DNA of 64,000 bases from the NCBI RefSeq assembly GCF_003112535.1, contig NZ_BEWA01000004.1:248001-312000 (forward strand), given 5' to 3'. The stretch is from Streptomyces rishiriensis (GTDB lineage: Bacteria > Actinomycetota > Actinomycetes > Streptomycetales > Streptomycetaceae). The translations under genes and the position numbers were made by a program. Shown in pieces: positions 25,322 through 35,074 of the stretch (within the stretch, counting starts at the first letter, position 1; every line of letters begins with the position of its first letter). Below the pieces are notes generated by a model. That model was not told where the DNA came from. It did not search any database and worked only from the letters and a program-made list of their open reading frames with translations.

Positions 25322-26344
25322 GTGGCAAAGGTGACTCGGGATGATGTGGCGCGGCTGGCGGGGACTTCGACCGCCGTCGTCAGTTACGTCATCAACAACG
25401 GACCCCGGCCGGTCGCCCCGGCCACGCGCGAGCGTGTCCTCGCCGCCATCAAGGAACTGGGGTACCGGCCCGACCGCGTCGCCCAGGCGATGGCGTCCCG
25501 GCGCACCGACCTCATAGGCCTGATCATCCCGGACGCCCGTCAGCCCTTCTTCGGCGAGATGGCGCACGCGGTCGAGCAGGCCGCCTCCGAGCGCGGGAAG
25601 ATGGTGCTGGTCGGCAACACCGACTACGTCGCCGAGCGCGAGGTCCACTATCTGCGCGCCTTCCTCGGGATGCGGGTCTCGGGCCTCATCCTCGTCAGCC
25701 ACGCGCTCAACGACCAGGCGGCCGCCGAGATCGACGCCTGGGACGCCCGGGTGGTCCTGCTGCACGAACGCCCCGAGGCCATCGACGACGTCGCCGTCGT
25801 CACCGACGACCTCGGCGGCGCGCGGCTCGCCGTACGCCATCTCCTGGAGCACGGTCACGCCTACGTGGCCTGTGTCGGCGGCACCGCCGAGACGCCGTCC
25901 GTCGGCGACCCGGTGTCCGACCACGTCGAGGGCTGGCGGCGGGCGATGGACGAGGCCGGGATCAGCACCGAGGGCCGCCTCTTCGAAGCGCCGTACAACC
26001 GCTACGACGCCTACCGCGTCTCCCTGGACCTGCTGTCGGGCCCCGACCGGCCGCCGGCCGTCTTCTGCTCCACCGACGACCAGGCGATCGGCCTGCTGCG
26101 CGCGGCGCGCGAGCTGCGCATCGACGTGCCCGGCGAGCTGGCGGTCATCGGCTTCGACGACATCAAGGAAGCGGCGCTCGCCGACCCGCCCATGACGACG
26201 ATCGCGTCGGACCGCTCGGCGATGGCCCGCGCCGCCGTCGACCTCGTCCTGGACGACGGCCTGCGGGTGGCCGGGTCCCGGCGCGAGCGGCTGAAGGTGT
26301 TCCCGTCCCGCCTGGTCGCCCGCCGCTCCTGCGGCTGCGCATAG
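25322..26344 (+). CDS. LacI/GalR-family transcriptional regulator
   Basis: A 340-aa repressor: N-terminal [27 protein letters not shown], hinge [20 protein letters not shown], then a periplasmic-binding-protein-like sensor domain ([52 protein letters not shown]). GTG start is leaderless, with TAGACT and six bases before it. No sugar genes are next to it, so its effector and targets are not evident. The terminal RRSCGCA is a common ending in Streptomyces LacI proteins. Confidence 0.92.
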   Translation: MAKVTRDDVARLAGTSTAVVSYVINNGPRPVAPATRERVLAAIKELGYRPDRVAQAMASRRTDLIGLIIPDARQPFFGEMAHAVEQAASERGKMVLVGNTDYVAEREVHYLRAFLGMRVSGLILVSHALNDQAAAEIDAWDARVVLLHERPEAIDDVAVVTDDLGGARLAVRHLLEHGHAYVACVGGTAETPSVGDPVSDHVEGWRRAMDEAGISTEGRLFEAPYNRYDAYRVSLDLLSGPDRPPAVFCSTDDQAIGLLRAARELRIDVPGELAVIGFDDIKEAALADPPMTTIASDRSAMARAAVDLVLDDGLRVAGSRRERLKVFPSRLVARRSCGCA

Positions 26345-26447
26345 CCTTCGGCGGCAGGCCCCGGCGGCCTCCATGAGGCCTGTCTGAGAGGGACCGCCCG
26401 GCTTGCGGCTCGGTCCTCATCCGGGGCATACGCGGTTCTGGCGGCCT

Positions 26448-26480
26448 TCTCAGGGAGCACTCAGGCGGCTCTCATGGTCG
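26448..26480 (+). promoter_or_regulatory. 11-bp-phased response-regulator box upstream of the protease
   Basis: Three direct repeats in exact 11-bp steps: TCTCAGG (26448), ACTCAGG (26459) and TCTCATGG (26470), ending 20 bp before the protease ATG. This spacing (one helical turn) is typical of OmpR-family response regulators, and CTCAGG resembles the MprA box as I recall it. The nearby MprA-like regulator is the obvious candidate. Confidence 0.6.
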
Positions 26481-26497
26481 GGGGACAAGCTTCTTCC

Positions 26498-27685
26498 ATG
26501 ACCGAGAGCTTCCGCCGCAGCGGCGAGTACGAGAACCCGTACCAGGCCCCGTACCAGGCCCCGTACGAGGACGCCCGGCAGTACGCCTCCACCCCCGCGT
26601 CCTCGTCCCCCGCGTCCGCCTCTCCCGTGACCCCCTCCCCGGTGGACCCGGAGTGGCCGCCCCCGCCGGCGTACCGGCCGGCCGCGCAGGCTCCGGTCGA
26701 GCCCACCGCCGTGTGGCAGACCCGGACCGCCGGCGGCGCGGGCGACGGCCACGGCGGCGGAACCGCTCCGCTCCCCCCGGTGGCCGCCGAGCCCACTCCT
26801 CCCGGGCGGAAGAAGCGCGCCCGCGGCCCGTTCGCGCTGCTCGCCGCCGTGGCGGTCGTCGCGGCCGCGATAGGCGGCGGCACGGCCTACGGCATCCAGG
26901 AGCTGACCGGCAAGGACACGGTGGTCTCCTCGTCCACCACCACCAGCGTGGTGCCGTCCAGCAAGACGGGTGACGTGGCCACCATCGCGGCGACGGTGAG
27001 CCCGAGCGTCGTCGAGGTCGGCGCCACGCTCAGCAACGGGACGTCCACCGGCTCCGGCGTGGTCATCACCGCCGACGGCGAGATCGTCACCAACAACCAC
27101 GTCGTCTCCGGCGCGAACTCGATCAAGGTGACGACCAGCGACGGCAGGTCCTACACCGCGAAGGTCGTCGGCACCGACAGCAAGAAGGACCTCGCGCTGC
27201 TCAAGCTGGCGAACGCCTCGGGCCTCAAGCCGGCGACCCTGGGCAACTCCGACGGCGTGAAGGTCGGTGACACGGTCGTGGCGATCGGCTCCCCCGAGGG
27301 CCTGACCGGCACCGTCACCAGCGGCATCGTCTCCGCCCTGAACCGGGACGTGACCGTGTCCACGGGCGAGAACCAGGGCCGGCAGCAGGGCGGCGGCGGC
27401 AACTGGCCGTTCCAGTTCGGCGGCCAGCAGTTCAACGGCGACACGGGCTCCTCCACGACGACCTACAAGGCCCTGCAGACGGACGCCTCCCTGAACCCCG
27501 GCAACTCCGGCGGCGCGCTCATCGACGCCGGCGGGGACATCATCGGCATCAACTCCGCGATGTACTCGGCCGCGGCGGACTCGTCCTCCTCCGACGCCGG
27601 CAGCGTCGGCCTCGGCTTCGCCATCCCGATCAACACCGTCAAGGCCGACCTCGCCACGCTGCGGGCCGGCGGCTCCGACAGCTGA
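26498..27685 (+). CDS. Membrane-anchored HtrA/DegP-like serine protease without PDZ
   Basis: A 395-aa extracytoplasmic protease. Residues 1-110 are a Pro/Tyr-rich cytoplasmic tail with a YQAP repeat, 111-131 a membrane helix (FALLAAVAVVAAAIGGGTAYG), and about 150-395 a trypsin-like HtrA domain. The triad is complete: His in TNNHVV, Asp in KKDLALLKL, Ser in NPGNSGGAL. HtrA proteins usually have one or two C-terminal PDZ domains; here the chain ends just after the protease fold (FAIPINTVKADLATL). It probably degrades damaged exported proteins in cell-envelope stress, with the downstream two-component system as regulator. Confidence 0.9.
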   Translation: MTESFRRSGEYENPYQAPYQAPYEDARQYASTPASSSPASASPVTPSPVDPEWPPPPAYRPAAQAPVEPTAVWQTRTAGGAGDGHGGGTAPLPPVAAEPTPPGRKKRARGPFALLAAVAVVAAAIGGGTAYGIQELTGKDTVVSSSTTTSVVPSSKTGDVATIAATVSPSVVEVGATLSNGTSTGSGVVITADGEIVTNNHVVSGANSIKVTTSDGRSYTAKVVGTDSKKDLALLKLANASGLKPATLGNSDGVKVGDTVVAIGSPEGLTGTVTSGIVSALNRDVTVSTGENQGRQQGGGGNWPFQFGGQQFNGDTGSSTTTYKALQTDASLNPGNSGGALIDAGGDIIGINSAMYSAAADSSSSDAGSVGLGFAIPINTVKADLATLRAGGSDS

Positions 27686-27715
27686 ACCCACCACCGACCG
27701 AGCCAGGAGCACGTC

Positions 27716-27925
27716 ATGATCCAGCAGGTTTCGCACCCGGTGACCGGTGTCGGCGCGGCCGACCTCGCCCTGGCCCTCGACGTGGCGTACGCGCTGCACC
27801 CGCCGACGGCGACGACCCGCGCGCCCGAGGTGGCGGCCCCGCAGCTGATGGGCCTGCGCACCACGGCGGCCCGCCCGCACCAGCGCAAGGTGCCGCTGAA
27901 CCGGCTCGCGGCGATGCGCGGCTGA
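27716..27925 (+). CDS. 69-aa hypothetical protein
   Basis: A small ORF 30 bp after the protease gene with a good ribosome site (AGGAGCACGTC-ATG). The product is soluble and Ala/Pro-rich: MIQQVSHPVTGVGAADLALA, then PTATTRAPEVAAPQL, and a basic end RPHQRKVPLNRLAAMRG. No family is recognised. Spacing suggests co-transcription with the protease. Confidence 0.65.
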   Translation: MIQQVSHPVTGVGAADLALALDVAYALHPPTATTRAPEVAAPQLMGLRTTAARPHQRKVPLNRLAAMRG

Positions 27926-28047
27926 TCGGTCCCGCGCCCGCCCCGCCCTTCACGCACGGCACGGGAACCGTGCGACGCTGAACGCACTCAGCAGATTCAG
28001 CAGGACCGGCCTCCCGTCGTCCCACCACACCCGAGGAATCCACGCCC

Positions 28048-28782
28048 ATGAGCCCCGCCGAAGGCGACCGTGAGACCCAGCGCATCCTGATCGTCGACGA
28101 CGAGCCGGCCGTGCGCGAAGCACTCCAGCGCAGCCTCGCCTTCGAGGGCTACGGCACGGAGGTCGCCGTGGACGGCGCGGACGCCCTGGAGAAGGCCGCG
28201 GCCTACCGCCCCGACCTGGTGGTGCTGGACATCCAGATGCCGCGCATGGACGGTCTGACGGCGGCCCGCCGCATCCGGGGCGCGGGCGACACCACCCCCA
28301 TCCTCATGCTGACGGCCCGCGACACGGTCGGGGACCGGGTGACGGGACTGGACGCCGGCGCCGACGACTACCTCGTCAAGCCGTTCGAACTCGACGAGCT
28401 CTTCGCCCGGGTGCGGGCCCTGCTGCGGCGCAGTTCCTACGCGGCGGCCGGCGCGGGGGCCCTGGCGGACGACGAGGCCCTGACCTTCGGCGACCTGCGC
28501 ATGAACCTCGCGACGCGGGAGGTGACGCGGGGCGGCCGCCCGGTCGAGCTGACCCGGACGGAGTTCACGCTGCTGGAGATGTTCCTGGCGCATCCGCGCC
28601 AGGTCCTCACCCGTGAGCAGATCCTCAAGGCGGTCTGGGGCTTCGACTTCGAGCCGTCCTCCAACTCGCTCGACGTGTACGTCATGTACCTGCGGCGCAA
28701 GACGGAGGCGGGCGGCGAGCCGCGCCTCGTGCACACCGTGCGGGGCGTGGGGTACGTGCTGCGACAGGGCGGGGCGGAGTGA
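28048..28782 (+). CDS. OmpR/MprA-type response regulator
   Basis: A 244-aa response regulator. Receiver with [14 protein letters not shown], phospho-Asp61 in [14 protein letters not shown], and KPFELDEL; winged helix with [26 protein letters not shown] and [12 protein letters not shown]. It overlaps the kinase gene by four bases (GTGA). Overall resemblance is to MprA of Mycobacterium, an envelope-stress regulator that controls htrA-type proteases, which fits the neighbour upstream. Confidence 0.93.
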   Translation: MSPAEGDRETQRILIVDDEPAVREALQRSLAFEGYGTEVAVDGADALEKAAAYRPDLVVLDIQMPRMDGLTAARRIRGAGDTTPILMLTARDTVGDRVTGLDAGADDYLVKPFELDELFARVRALLRRSSYAAAGAGALADDEALTFGDLRMNLATREVTRGGRPVELTRTEFTLLEMFLAHPRQVLTREQILKAVWGFDFEPSSNSLDVYVMYLRRKTEAGGEPRLVHTVRGVGYVLRQGGAE

Positions 28783-30242
28783 ACAGGGTCGTACGGCGGT
28801 TCCGGGCCCTTCCCATCCGGGCCCGGCTGTCGATGCTGGTCGCCGCCGCGGTGGCCTTCGCGGTGGCGGCGGTGTCGGTGACCTGCTGGTTCATCGTCCA
28901 GGGGAAGCTGTACGACCAGGTCAACAACGACCTGCAACGGGGCATGCGCGCACCGGAGCAGATGATCAACGCGGCGATAAACAACTGCCCGACGTCGCAG
29001 CAGGACACCAACAACCCGTACCGCAACAACTACATCCAGGTGGTCAAGGAGGACGGGACCGTCTGCGTCCTCGGCGCGTCCATCGGCAAGGTCAAGGTCA
29101 CCGAGGCCGACAAGGCCGAGATCAGGACCGGCGACACCGACAAGCTCTACTTCCGCGACGGCACCGACGCGAACGGCGACGACGTGCGCGTGATGCTCCA
29201 GCCGCTGGCCACCACCACCGTCACCGGGGACACCGGTCCCAACGTCGGACTCGTCGTGGCCGTCTCCTTGAAGGGCACCAAGTCCACCCTCAACGACCTC
29301 GCCCTCATCCTGCTTCTCGTCTCCGGCGTCGGAGTGCTCGGCGCCGGCGCCGCCGGTCTCGCCGTCGCGCGGGCCGGGCTGCGTCCCCTCGACAAGCTGA
29401 CCGAAGCCGTCGAGCACGTGGCCCGGACCGAGGACCTGAACGTGCGCATCCCCGTCGAGGAGGACGCCGAGGACGAGGTGGCCCGGCTCTCCCGCTCCTT
29501 CAACTCGATGACCGCCTCCCTGGCCAGCTCCCATGAGCTCCAGCAGCAGCTGATCGCGGACGCCGGGCACGAGCTGCGCACCCCGCTGACCTCCCTGCGC
29601 ACCAACATCGAACTGCTCACCCGCAGCGAGGAGACGGGGCGTCCGATCCCCGCCGCCGACCGCAAGGCGCTGCTCGACTCCGTCAAGGCGCAGATGACCG
29701 AACTCGCCTCGCTCATCGGCGATCTGCAGGAGCTGTCCCGCTCCGAGGGCCAGCGCGGCGAGCGCGTGCAGGTGATCTCGCTGGAGGAGGCGGTCGAGTC
29801 GGCGCTGCGCCGGGCCAGGCTGCGCGGGCCGGAGCTGACCATCACCGCCTCGCTGGAACCCTGGTACACCCGGGCGGAACCGGCCGCGCTGGAGCGTGCG
29901 GTGGTCAACGTCCTCGACAACGCGGTGAAGTTCAGCCCCGAGGGCGGCACGGTCGACGTGCGGCTCGCGGGCGGGACGCTGACCGTGCGCGACCACGGCC
30001 CCGGCATCCCCGCCGAGGAACTCCCCTACGTCTTCGACCGGTTCTGGCGCTCGCCCAGCGCCCGCGCCCTCCCCGGCTCGGGCCTCGGCCTGTCGATCGT
30101 CGCCCGCACCGTGGAACAGGCCGGGGGCCAGGTCACCCTGGCCCGCGCGGACGGGGGCGGCACGGTGGCGACGATCCGGCTGCCGGGCGCGCCCACTCCT
30201 CCGCCGGAGGATCCCCCCGCCGGCTCGCCGGAACTTTCCTAG
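28779..30242 (+). CDS. MprB-type sensor histidine kinase
   Basis: A 487-aa membrane kinase. Two membrane helices (about 18-40 and 165-195) flank an extracytoplasmic sensor loop that holds two cysteines (NNCPTSQ and TVCVLG), possibly a disulfide. A HAMP domain, the H-box [16 protein letters not shown], an N-box [21 protein letters not shown] and GSGLGLSIV follow. GTG start overlaps the regulator stop. Together they form a complete two-component system likely to sense envelope stress. Confidence 0.93.
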   Translation: MNRVVRRFRALPIRARLSMLVAAAVAFAVAAVSVTCWFIVQGKLYDQVNNDLQRGMRAPEQMINAAINNCPTSQQDTNNPYRNNYIQVVKEDGTVCVLGASIGKVKVTEADKAEIRTGDTDKLYFRDGTDANGDDVRVMLQPLATTTVTGDTGPNVGLVVAVSLKGTKSTLNDLALILLLVSGVGVLGAGAAGLAVARAGLRPLDKLTEAVEHVARTEDLNVRIPVEEDAEDEVARLSRSFNSMTASLASSHELQQQLIADAGHELRTPLTSLRTNIELLTRSEETGRPIPAADRKALLDSVKAQMTELASLIGDLQELSRSEGQRGERVQVISLEEAVESALRRARLRGPELTITASLEPWYTRAEPAALERAVVNVLDNAVKFSPEGGTVDVRLAGGTLTVRDHGPGIPAEELPYVFDRFWRSPSARALPGSGLGLSIVARTVEQAGGQVTLARADGGGTVATIRLPGAPTPPPEDPPAGSPELS

Positions 30243-30745
30243 TGCTCCAGCAGGACTTTGCCGTCTGAACTGCGGGTTTTGCTGGGCGGCTGGAGTGTGG
30301 CGGGACTTCGATCGTGCGGGGGCCGTCTCACGGGGACCGCCCCTCGATCGCGCGACCACGCCTCAGGCAGTGACAGCGGCCGGCGACTGCTCGGCACCGG
30401 CGGCGCGTTCATCCGCTGTGTGCATCACCTCGCACCAGGGGCGGAATCGGCCGGCTTGACCGCCGGTCCGTCGCCAACTGCCGTTCATGCAGGCCCTGTT
30501 GGTCCACAGCTCGACCGGTGTGGGACGTGGGCCCGATGGACTCTCTGCGTAGGGCGCTGTGGACTCTGCGCCAACGACAGGAGGACAACCCTCGGTGCAT
30601 GGTGGTGATCGCCGCGGGAGACACCCGGACAACAGCGCAAGTCACTGTCGTACAAGGTGAGTTGGTGGACAACGCCGCATTCGCACCATGTGGTTGTCCG
30701 CTGCTCGCGCCCAGCGGCCCCTGACCGACTCTACCGAGGAGAAAC
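30243..30745. other. 503-bp intergenic region, no supported gene
   Basis: Between the kinase and the first secreted protein. It starts with GTGCTCCAGCAGGACTTTGC and has lower GC patches unlike its neighbours. Short frames exist on both strands (30518-30724 plus, 30363-30632 minus) but lack ribosome sites and family resemblance. It marks the border of the secretome region and may hold the remnant of a mobile element, though no inverted ends or transposase residues were found. A promoter for the next gene must lie in its last part. Confidence 0.4.
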
Positions 30746-31123
30746 ATGAAGTACCGATTGGCCGGGGCGCTTGCCCTGGCAGCAGCCGGCCTCCTGATCG
30801 GCGGAGGCACTTCGTACGCTGCCGACTCGGGTGTCTACACGGGCACCGGCGGCGGCTGGGCCGGATGGACCGAGAACGGCGACACCCTGACGGTGTGCGA
30901 CCTGAGCTCGGACGGGTACGGGGTTCGCGGCTACATCTACACCCCCAATTCCAGCAGCGACCCGGGTAACGGCACCGTCCTCATCAAGGGCAACGACCCG
31001 AGCAACGACGGCAACTGCGCCACGTTCGCGAAGAACCTGAGCGAGTCGAGCCACATCTCGATCAAGGTCTGTGAGTACGCGGGAGACGTGGTCACTGCCT
31101 GTAGGTACACCGCCATCCGGTAG
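30746..31123 (+). CDS. Small secreted protein
   Basis: A 125-aa protein with a Sec signal peptide (MKYRLAGALALAAAGLLIGG, cleavage near SYAADSG) and a mature part of about 98 residues rich in Gly, Asn and Ser. It contains four cysteines (TVCDL, GNCATF, IKVCEY, TACRYT), probably two disulfides, and a beta-rich pattern (YTGTGGGWAGWTENGDTLTVCDL). No enzyme motif is seen. The ATG has GAGGAGAAAC upstream. Function unknown. Confidence 0.8.
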   Translation: MKYRLAGALALAAAGLLIGGGTSYAADSGVYTGTGGGWAGWTENGDTLTVCDLSSDGYGVRGYIYTPNSSSDPGNGTVLIKGNDPSNDGNCATFAKNLSESSHISIKVCEYAGDVVTACRYTAIR

Positions 31124-31130
31124 TCGAACC

Positions 31131-31169
31131 GGGCGGGTCCCGGCGCGCCGAGCGCTCCGGGACCCGCCC
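31131..31169 (+). terminator. Hairpin after the small secreted protein
   Basis: A perfect 13-bp stem, GGGCGGGTCCCGG / CCGGGACCCGCCC, with a 13-base loop, starting 8 bp after the stop codon. Typical of Streptomyces terminators, which often lack a U-tract. Confidence 0.75.
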
Positions 31170-31336
31170 TGTCGCGTCGCCCTGCAGGCGTTGCGCACGG
31201 AGAGCGCGGCGACGCCGGGTCCTCACCCGCCGACGTGACTGCTCGATGACCGCCGATGGCGCTGCGCGGACCGTCGTCGGTCACGGAGAACGGCAGTTGA
31301 ACCGACCTCGACATCCGTCACGTGAGGATCCAAGGA

Positions 31337-32695
31337 ATGCGAACAGACGTCCTGCGAGCCGCTGTGGCCACCGCCTGCTTGGCGGTGGCCATGCTGTTGA
31401 TGCCTGCGAACACCGCCGAAGCCGCGCCCGGCGACAATCCCGGAGCCCTGACCACGCTCACCTCCTCTTCGGAGCTGGCCAAGCTCCAACTGGTGGAGCA
31501 TCGCGTTCCGACTTCCTCGCTCGACAACCTGGCGAACGCGATGGGCACGTCCCGCGGGGTCGACCAGGTCCTCGCCAGCGCCAACCACACGATGCGGAAC
31601 GCGGCGAGCTGCTACAGCACGGAGGCCGCGGCGCTGCCGGTGAAGCCGACCGCTGAGTCCTCGTACTGCTGGGACACCGGCGACGCGGTGACACAGGACT
31701 GGCTGCCGCAGTCCGTGACATCGTCCGGAGACGCGGACAACGACGGCATGTGGGGCAACGACAAGGTCATTCTGTCCGGCTGGGGGCAGAACGGCGCCAC
31801 CACCACCGACCACATGGGCCGTATCGCCTTCATCGACGCCAACAACCCCGCAGCCTTCAAGTATCGCTGGGTGCTGCCGGTCGTCCCGCTCGACGGCGGC
31901 ACCGATTACCGCGCCCTCAAGACTCACCTGGGCGGCATGGTCTGGAACCAGGACAAGCTGATCGTCACGTCGTGGGAGAAGGACGCCGACAACAACGTGA
32001 TGTACGTCTTCGACATGAAGCGCATCCTCCAGGCGACCGTCGACAGTTCGACGGTCGGCAAAGTGACCGGTGGATGGTCGGCGGGCGGCTACCAGTACGT
32101 CATGCCGGCCATCGGCGCCTACAGCCTCGCCGGCGGGGCCTGCAGCTCTGTCGACGACGACTCCCGGCCATGCTTCGGATCCATCTCGCTGGACCGCAGC
32201 AGCGTGCCGGACAGTCTGGTCGCCACCGAGTGGTTCTCGTCCGGCGGCACGCAGCCGGCCCGCATCTGGCGGTACGACTTCGGCTCCGACCCCGGCTACC
32301 TCGCCACGGACGCCGGCGGACACGTGAACGCGACGAAGGCGTACGAGACGAAGGCTGTCGGGCTGCAGGGGGTGCTGTCGCACAGCGCCACCAGCGGCGG
32401 CACACCGAACTTCTACGTGGCCGACGCGCGCGGCGGTGTCGGCCAGCACGGCATCCTGTGGCGGCAGAACACCAGCGGAGCCAAGGCGGCCGCCAACTGC
32501 GGGCAGGACCTCACGTATGCCTGCTGGGGCCAGCACACCGAGAGCATGTCCTACTGGTGGAGCACGGGCCGGATATGGACGCTCACCGAATGGGCGGCGG
32601 ACAGCACGGGCCACTGGTCCGGCACCGACAAGGCGATTCCGCAGCGGGTGCTGTTCTCCGTGCCCCTTTCCTCTGTGGACGGAACCGTCAGCTGA
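31337..32695 (+). CDS. Secreted protein of unknown function
   Basis: A 452-aa exported protein. Signal peptide MRTDVLRAAVATACLAVAML with cleavage near AEAAPG. The mature part has a repeating beta pattern (MGRIAFIDANNPAAFKYRW, LGGMVWNQDKLIVTSWEKD, NVMYVFDMKRIL, WRYDFGSDPGYL, YWWSTGRIWTLTEW) that suggests a beta-propeller binding or lectin-like fold. There are several paired cysteines. No catalytic motif is recognised. ATG at 31337 with AGGA/GAGG upstream is preferred to GTG 31322. Its place before the pectinase gene suggests, but does not prove, a role in plant polymer use. Confidence 0.8.
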   Translation: MRTDVLRAAVATACLAVAMLLMPANTAEAAPGDNPGALTTLTSSSELAKLQLVEHRVPTSSLDNLANAMGTSRGVDQVLASANHTMRNAASCYSTEAAALPVKPTAESSYCWDTGDAVTQDWLPQSVTSSGDADNDGMWGNDKVILSGWGQNGATTTDHMGRIAFIDANNPAAFKYRWVLPVVPLDGGTDYRALKTHLGGMVWNQDKLIVTSWEKDADNNVMYVFDMKRILQATVDSSTVGKVTGGWSAGGYQYVMPAIGAYSLAGGACSSVDDDSRPCFGSISLDRSSVPDSLVATEWFSSGGTQPARIWRYDFGSDPGYLATDAGGHVNATKAYETKAVGLQGVLSHSATSGGTPNFYVADARGGVGQHGILWRQNTSGAKAAANCGQDLTYACWGQHTESMSYWWSTGRIWTLTEWAADSTGHWSGTDKAIPQRVLFSVPLSSVDGTVS

Positions 32696-32853
32696 CACTG
32701 ACGGACGCCCATGTCGCGCCTCGCAGGGCTTGGCACCGTGTCCCGCACACCACTTCTCCGGAGTGCCAGAAGTGCTCCGGGTTCGGCAACCTTCCCGTGC
32801 CGGGCGGCGACTCACCCGCAGTCAAAGCCTCCCCCCACGGAAGGGTTCGCCCC

Positions 32854-35031
32854 ATGAGCGAGCACCGCCGCACATCGTCCGAGCCGGCCGGGACGACCGA
32901 GTCGTCCCGGCCGGCCAGGTCGGCCAGGTCCCGTCACCGCCGAGGCGGGAAGGCGCTGACGGCCGGCGTCCCCCTCGCCCTGATCGCCGCCGGGGCCCTC
33001 GGCTACGGCACGGACCTCGGCCTCTTCGGCGCGGCCGGGCAGGCGACGGCCTCCGCCGCGACCGCGACCGCGCCCGCCTGGGCCACCGCCTCCGCCGACG
33101 GCTTCGCGTCCGTCGACGCCCTCGGGCAGCACGGCACCTACGGCGGCCGGGACGGCAGGACCGTCACCGTGAGGACCCTCGCCGACCTGGAGAAGTACGC
33201 GACGGCCGCCGAGCCGTACGTCATCGTCGTCGCCGCGACGATCACCATGGACCCGGTCGGCAAGGAGATCAAGGTCCAGTCGGACAAGACGATCGTCGGC
33301 TCCGGGACCGCCGGGCAGATCGTCGGCGGCGGCTTCTTCCTCGGCCAGGGCGTCCACAACGTGATCCTCCGCAACCTGACGATCCGGGACGCCTACCAGG
33401 GCGTCTGGAACGACAAGGAGCACGACTTCGACGGCATCCAGATGGACGGCGCGCACCACGTCTGGATCGACCACAACGACATCCGGCACATGGCCGACGG
33501 ACTCATCGACAGCCGCAAGGACACCACCTACCTGACCGTCTCCTGGAACAAGCTCAGCCAGGAGAACAAGGCGTTCGGCATCGGCTGGACCGACAACGTC
33601 ACCGCCGACATCACGATCCACCACAACTGGATCCGCGAGACCGAGCAGCGCAACCCCTCCACGGACAACGTCGCCCACGCGCACCTGTACAACAACTTCC
33701 TGGAGGACGTGGCCGGGACGGACATCAAGTCGTCGTACGGCGACTACGCGCGCGGCCGGACCAACATGGTCCTGGAGAACTCCTGCTTCCAGGGCATGAC
33801 CAACCCCGTCATCCGGGACGCCACCGCGACCCTCGTCCAGCGCGGCAACGTCTTCTCCGGCACGAGCGGCAGGAACGAGAGCGGCGGCACGGGCGCGGCC
33901 TGGGACCCGGGGACGTACTACGCGTACACCCTCGACAAGGCGGCGGACGTCCCCGCACTGCTCAAGTCGGGCGCGGGCCCACGCGGTTCGATCGGCACGG
34001 TCTCGACGGTCGCCCCGGCGGCCACGACGAAGGCGACGACGAAGGCCACAACGGAGGCGACGACGAAGGCCGCCGCCGCGACCACGCTCACCGTCGCCAA
34101 GGACGGCAGCGGGCAGTACACGACCGTGCAGGCCGCCGTGAACGCCGTCCCGGCGAACAACCCCTCGCGCGTCGTGATCGCCGTCAAGCCGGGCACGTAC
34201 CGCGAGCTGGTCAAGGTGCCGTCCGACAAGCCGCACGTCACCATCCGCGGCACCGGCGGCAGCCGCAAGGACACCACGATCGTCTACAACAACGCGTCGG
34301 GCACCCCCAAGCCCGGCGGAGGCACGTACGGCACCGGCGGCAGCGCCACCGTCGCCGTCGAGGCGGACGACTTCCAGGCCCGCAACCTGACCATCGCCAA
34401 CGACTTCGACGAGGGGGCCCACCAGGACATCGCCGGCCAGGCGGTCGCCCTGCGGACCGCCGCCGACAAGGTGTTCCTGGACGGCGTCATCGTCAGCGGC
34501 GACCAGGACACCCTGCTGGTGGACACCGCGTCCAAGGACAGGCTGGGCCGCGTCTACATGGCCGACTCCTATGTCGTCGGCAACGTCGACTTCATCTTCG
34601 GCCGCGCCACCGCGGTGGTCGACAGGTCGGTCATCACGCTGAAGAAGCGCTGGAACGGCACCTCGGCCGGGTATGTCACCGCCCCCAGCACCGCCGCCGG
34701 CCGCAAGGGCATCCTGATCAACGACTCCACGGTGAACGGGGACGTGTCCGACCGCAGCTTCTTCCTCGGCCGCCCCTGGCACGCCGGCGGCGACGCGAGC
34801 CTCGACCCGCAGGCGACCGTCCGCAACACCACTCTGAGCGCCGCGATCAGGACCGCGCCCTGGACCGACATGAGCGGCTTCTCCTGGAAGGACGACCGGT
34901 TCGCCGAGTACCGGAACAAGGGTGCGGGGGCCGGCGCCGCGAGCACCGACCGCCCTCAGCTCACCGACGCGCAGGCCGCCGGCCAGGAGGTCGCGGACTG
35001 GCTGGGGGACTGGACCCCCAGCCCGTCCTGA
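32854..35031 (+). CDS. Secreted pectate lyase-pectin methylesterase fusion
   Basis: A 725-aa exported protein with two pectin-degrading domains. After a cytoplasmic Arg-rich start and a membrane/signal segment (about 34-52), residues 75-385 are a PL1 pectate lyase (TIVGSGT, VILRNLTIRDA, VWIDHNDI, and HAHLYNNFLEDV). A Thr/Ala/Lys linker with an ATTK repeat (about 388-412) leads to a CE8 pectin methylesterase (about 413-715) with GDQDTLL, the nucleophile region GNVDFIFGRA and LGRPW. The esterase makes the de-esterified pectate that the lyase cleaves, so the fusion couples two successive steps. Ends with a hairpin terminator. Confidence 0.93.
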   Translation: MSEHRRTSSEPAGTTESSRPARSARSRHRRGGKALTAGVPLALIAAGALGYGTDLGLFGAAGQATASAATATAPAWATASADGFASVDALGQHGTYGGRDGRTVTVRTLADLEKYATAAEPYVIVVAATITMDPVGKEIKVQSDKTIVGSGTAGQIVGGGFFLGQGVHNVILRNLTIRDAYQGVWNDKEHDFDGIQMDGAHHVWIDHNDIRHMADGLIDSRKDTTYLTVSWNKLSQENKAFGIGWTDNVTADITIHHNWIRETEQRNPSTDNVAHAHLYNNFLEDVAGTDIKSSYGDYARGRTNMVLENSCFQGMTNPVIRDATATLVQRGNVFSGTSGRNESGGTGAAWDPGTYYAYTLDKAADVPALLKSGAGPRGSIGTVSTVAPAATTKATTKATTEATTKAAAATTLTVAKDGSGQYTTVQAAVNAVPANNPSRVVIAVKPGTYRELVKVPSDKPHVTIRGTGGSRKDTTIVYNNASGTPKPGGGTYGTGGSATVAVEADDFQARNLTIANDFDEGAHQDIAGQAVALRTAADKVFLDGVIVSGDQDTLLVDTASKDRLGRVYMADSYVVGNVDFIFGRATAVVDRSVITLKKRWNGTSAGYVTAPSTAAGRKGILINDSTVNGDVSDRSFFLGRPWHAGGDASLDPQATVRNTTLSAAIRTAPWTDMSGFSWKDDRFAEYRNKGAGAGAASTDRPQLTDAQAAGQEVADWLGDWTPSPS

Positions 35032-35036
35032 CGTGA

Positions 35037-35074
35037 CCGGCGTCGGCTACACGCCCGCCGCGTAGCCGACGCCG
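35037..35074 (+). terminator. Hairpin after the pectinase gene
   Basis: A 13-bp stem CGGCGTCGGCTAC / GTAGCCGACGCCG around an 11-base loop, just after the pectinase stop. It overlaps the last codons of the convergent membrane gene, so it may serve both directions. Confidence 0.7.

Noticed and set aside
30518..30724. 68-codon plus-strand ORF in the spacer
   Set aside because: No ribosome site, mixed third-position composition and no known family; not enough to call a gene.
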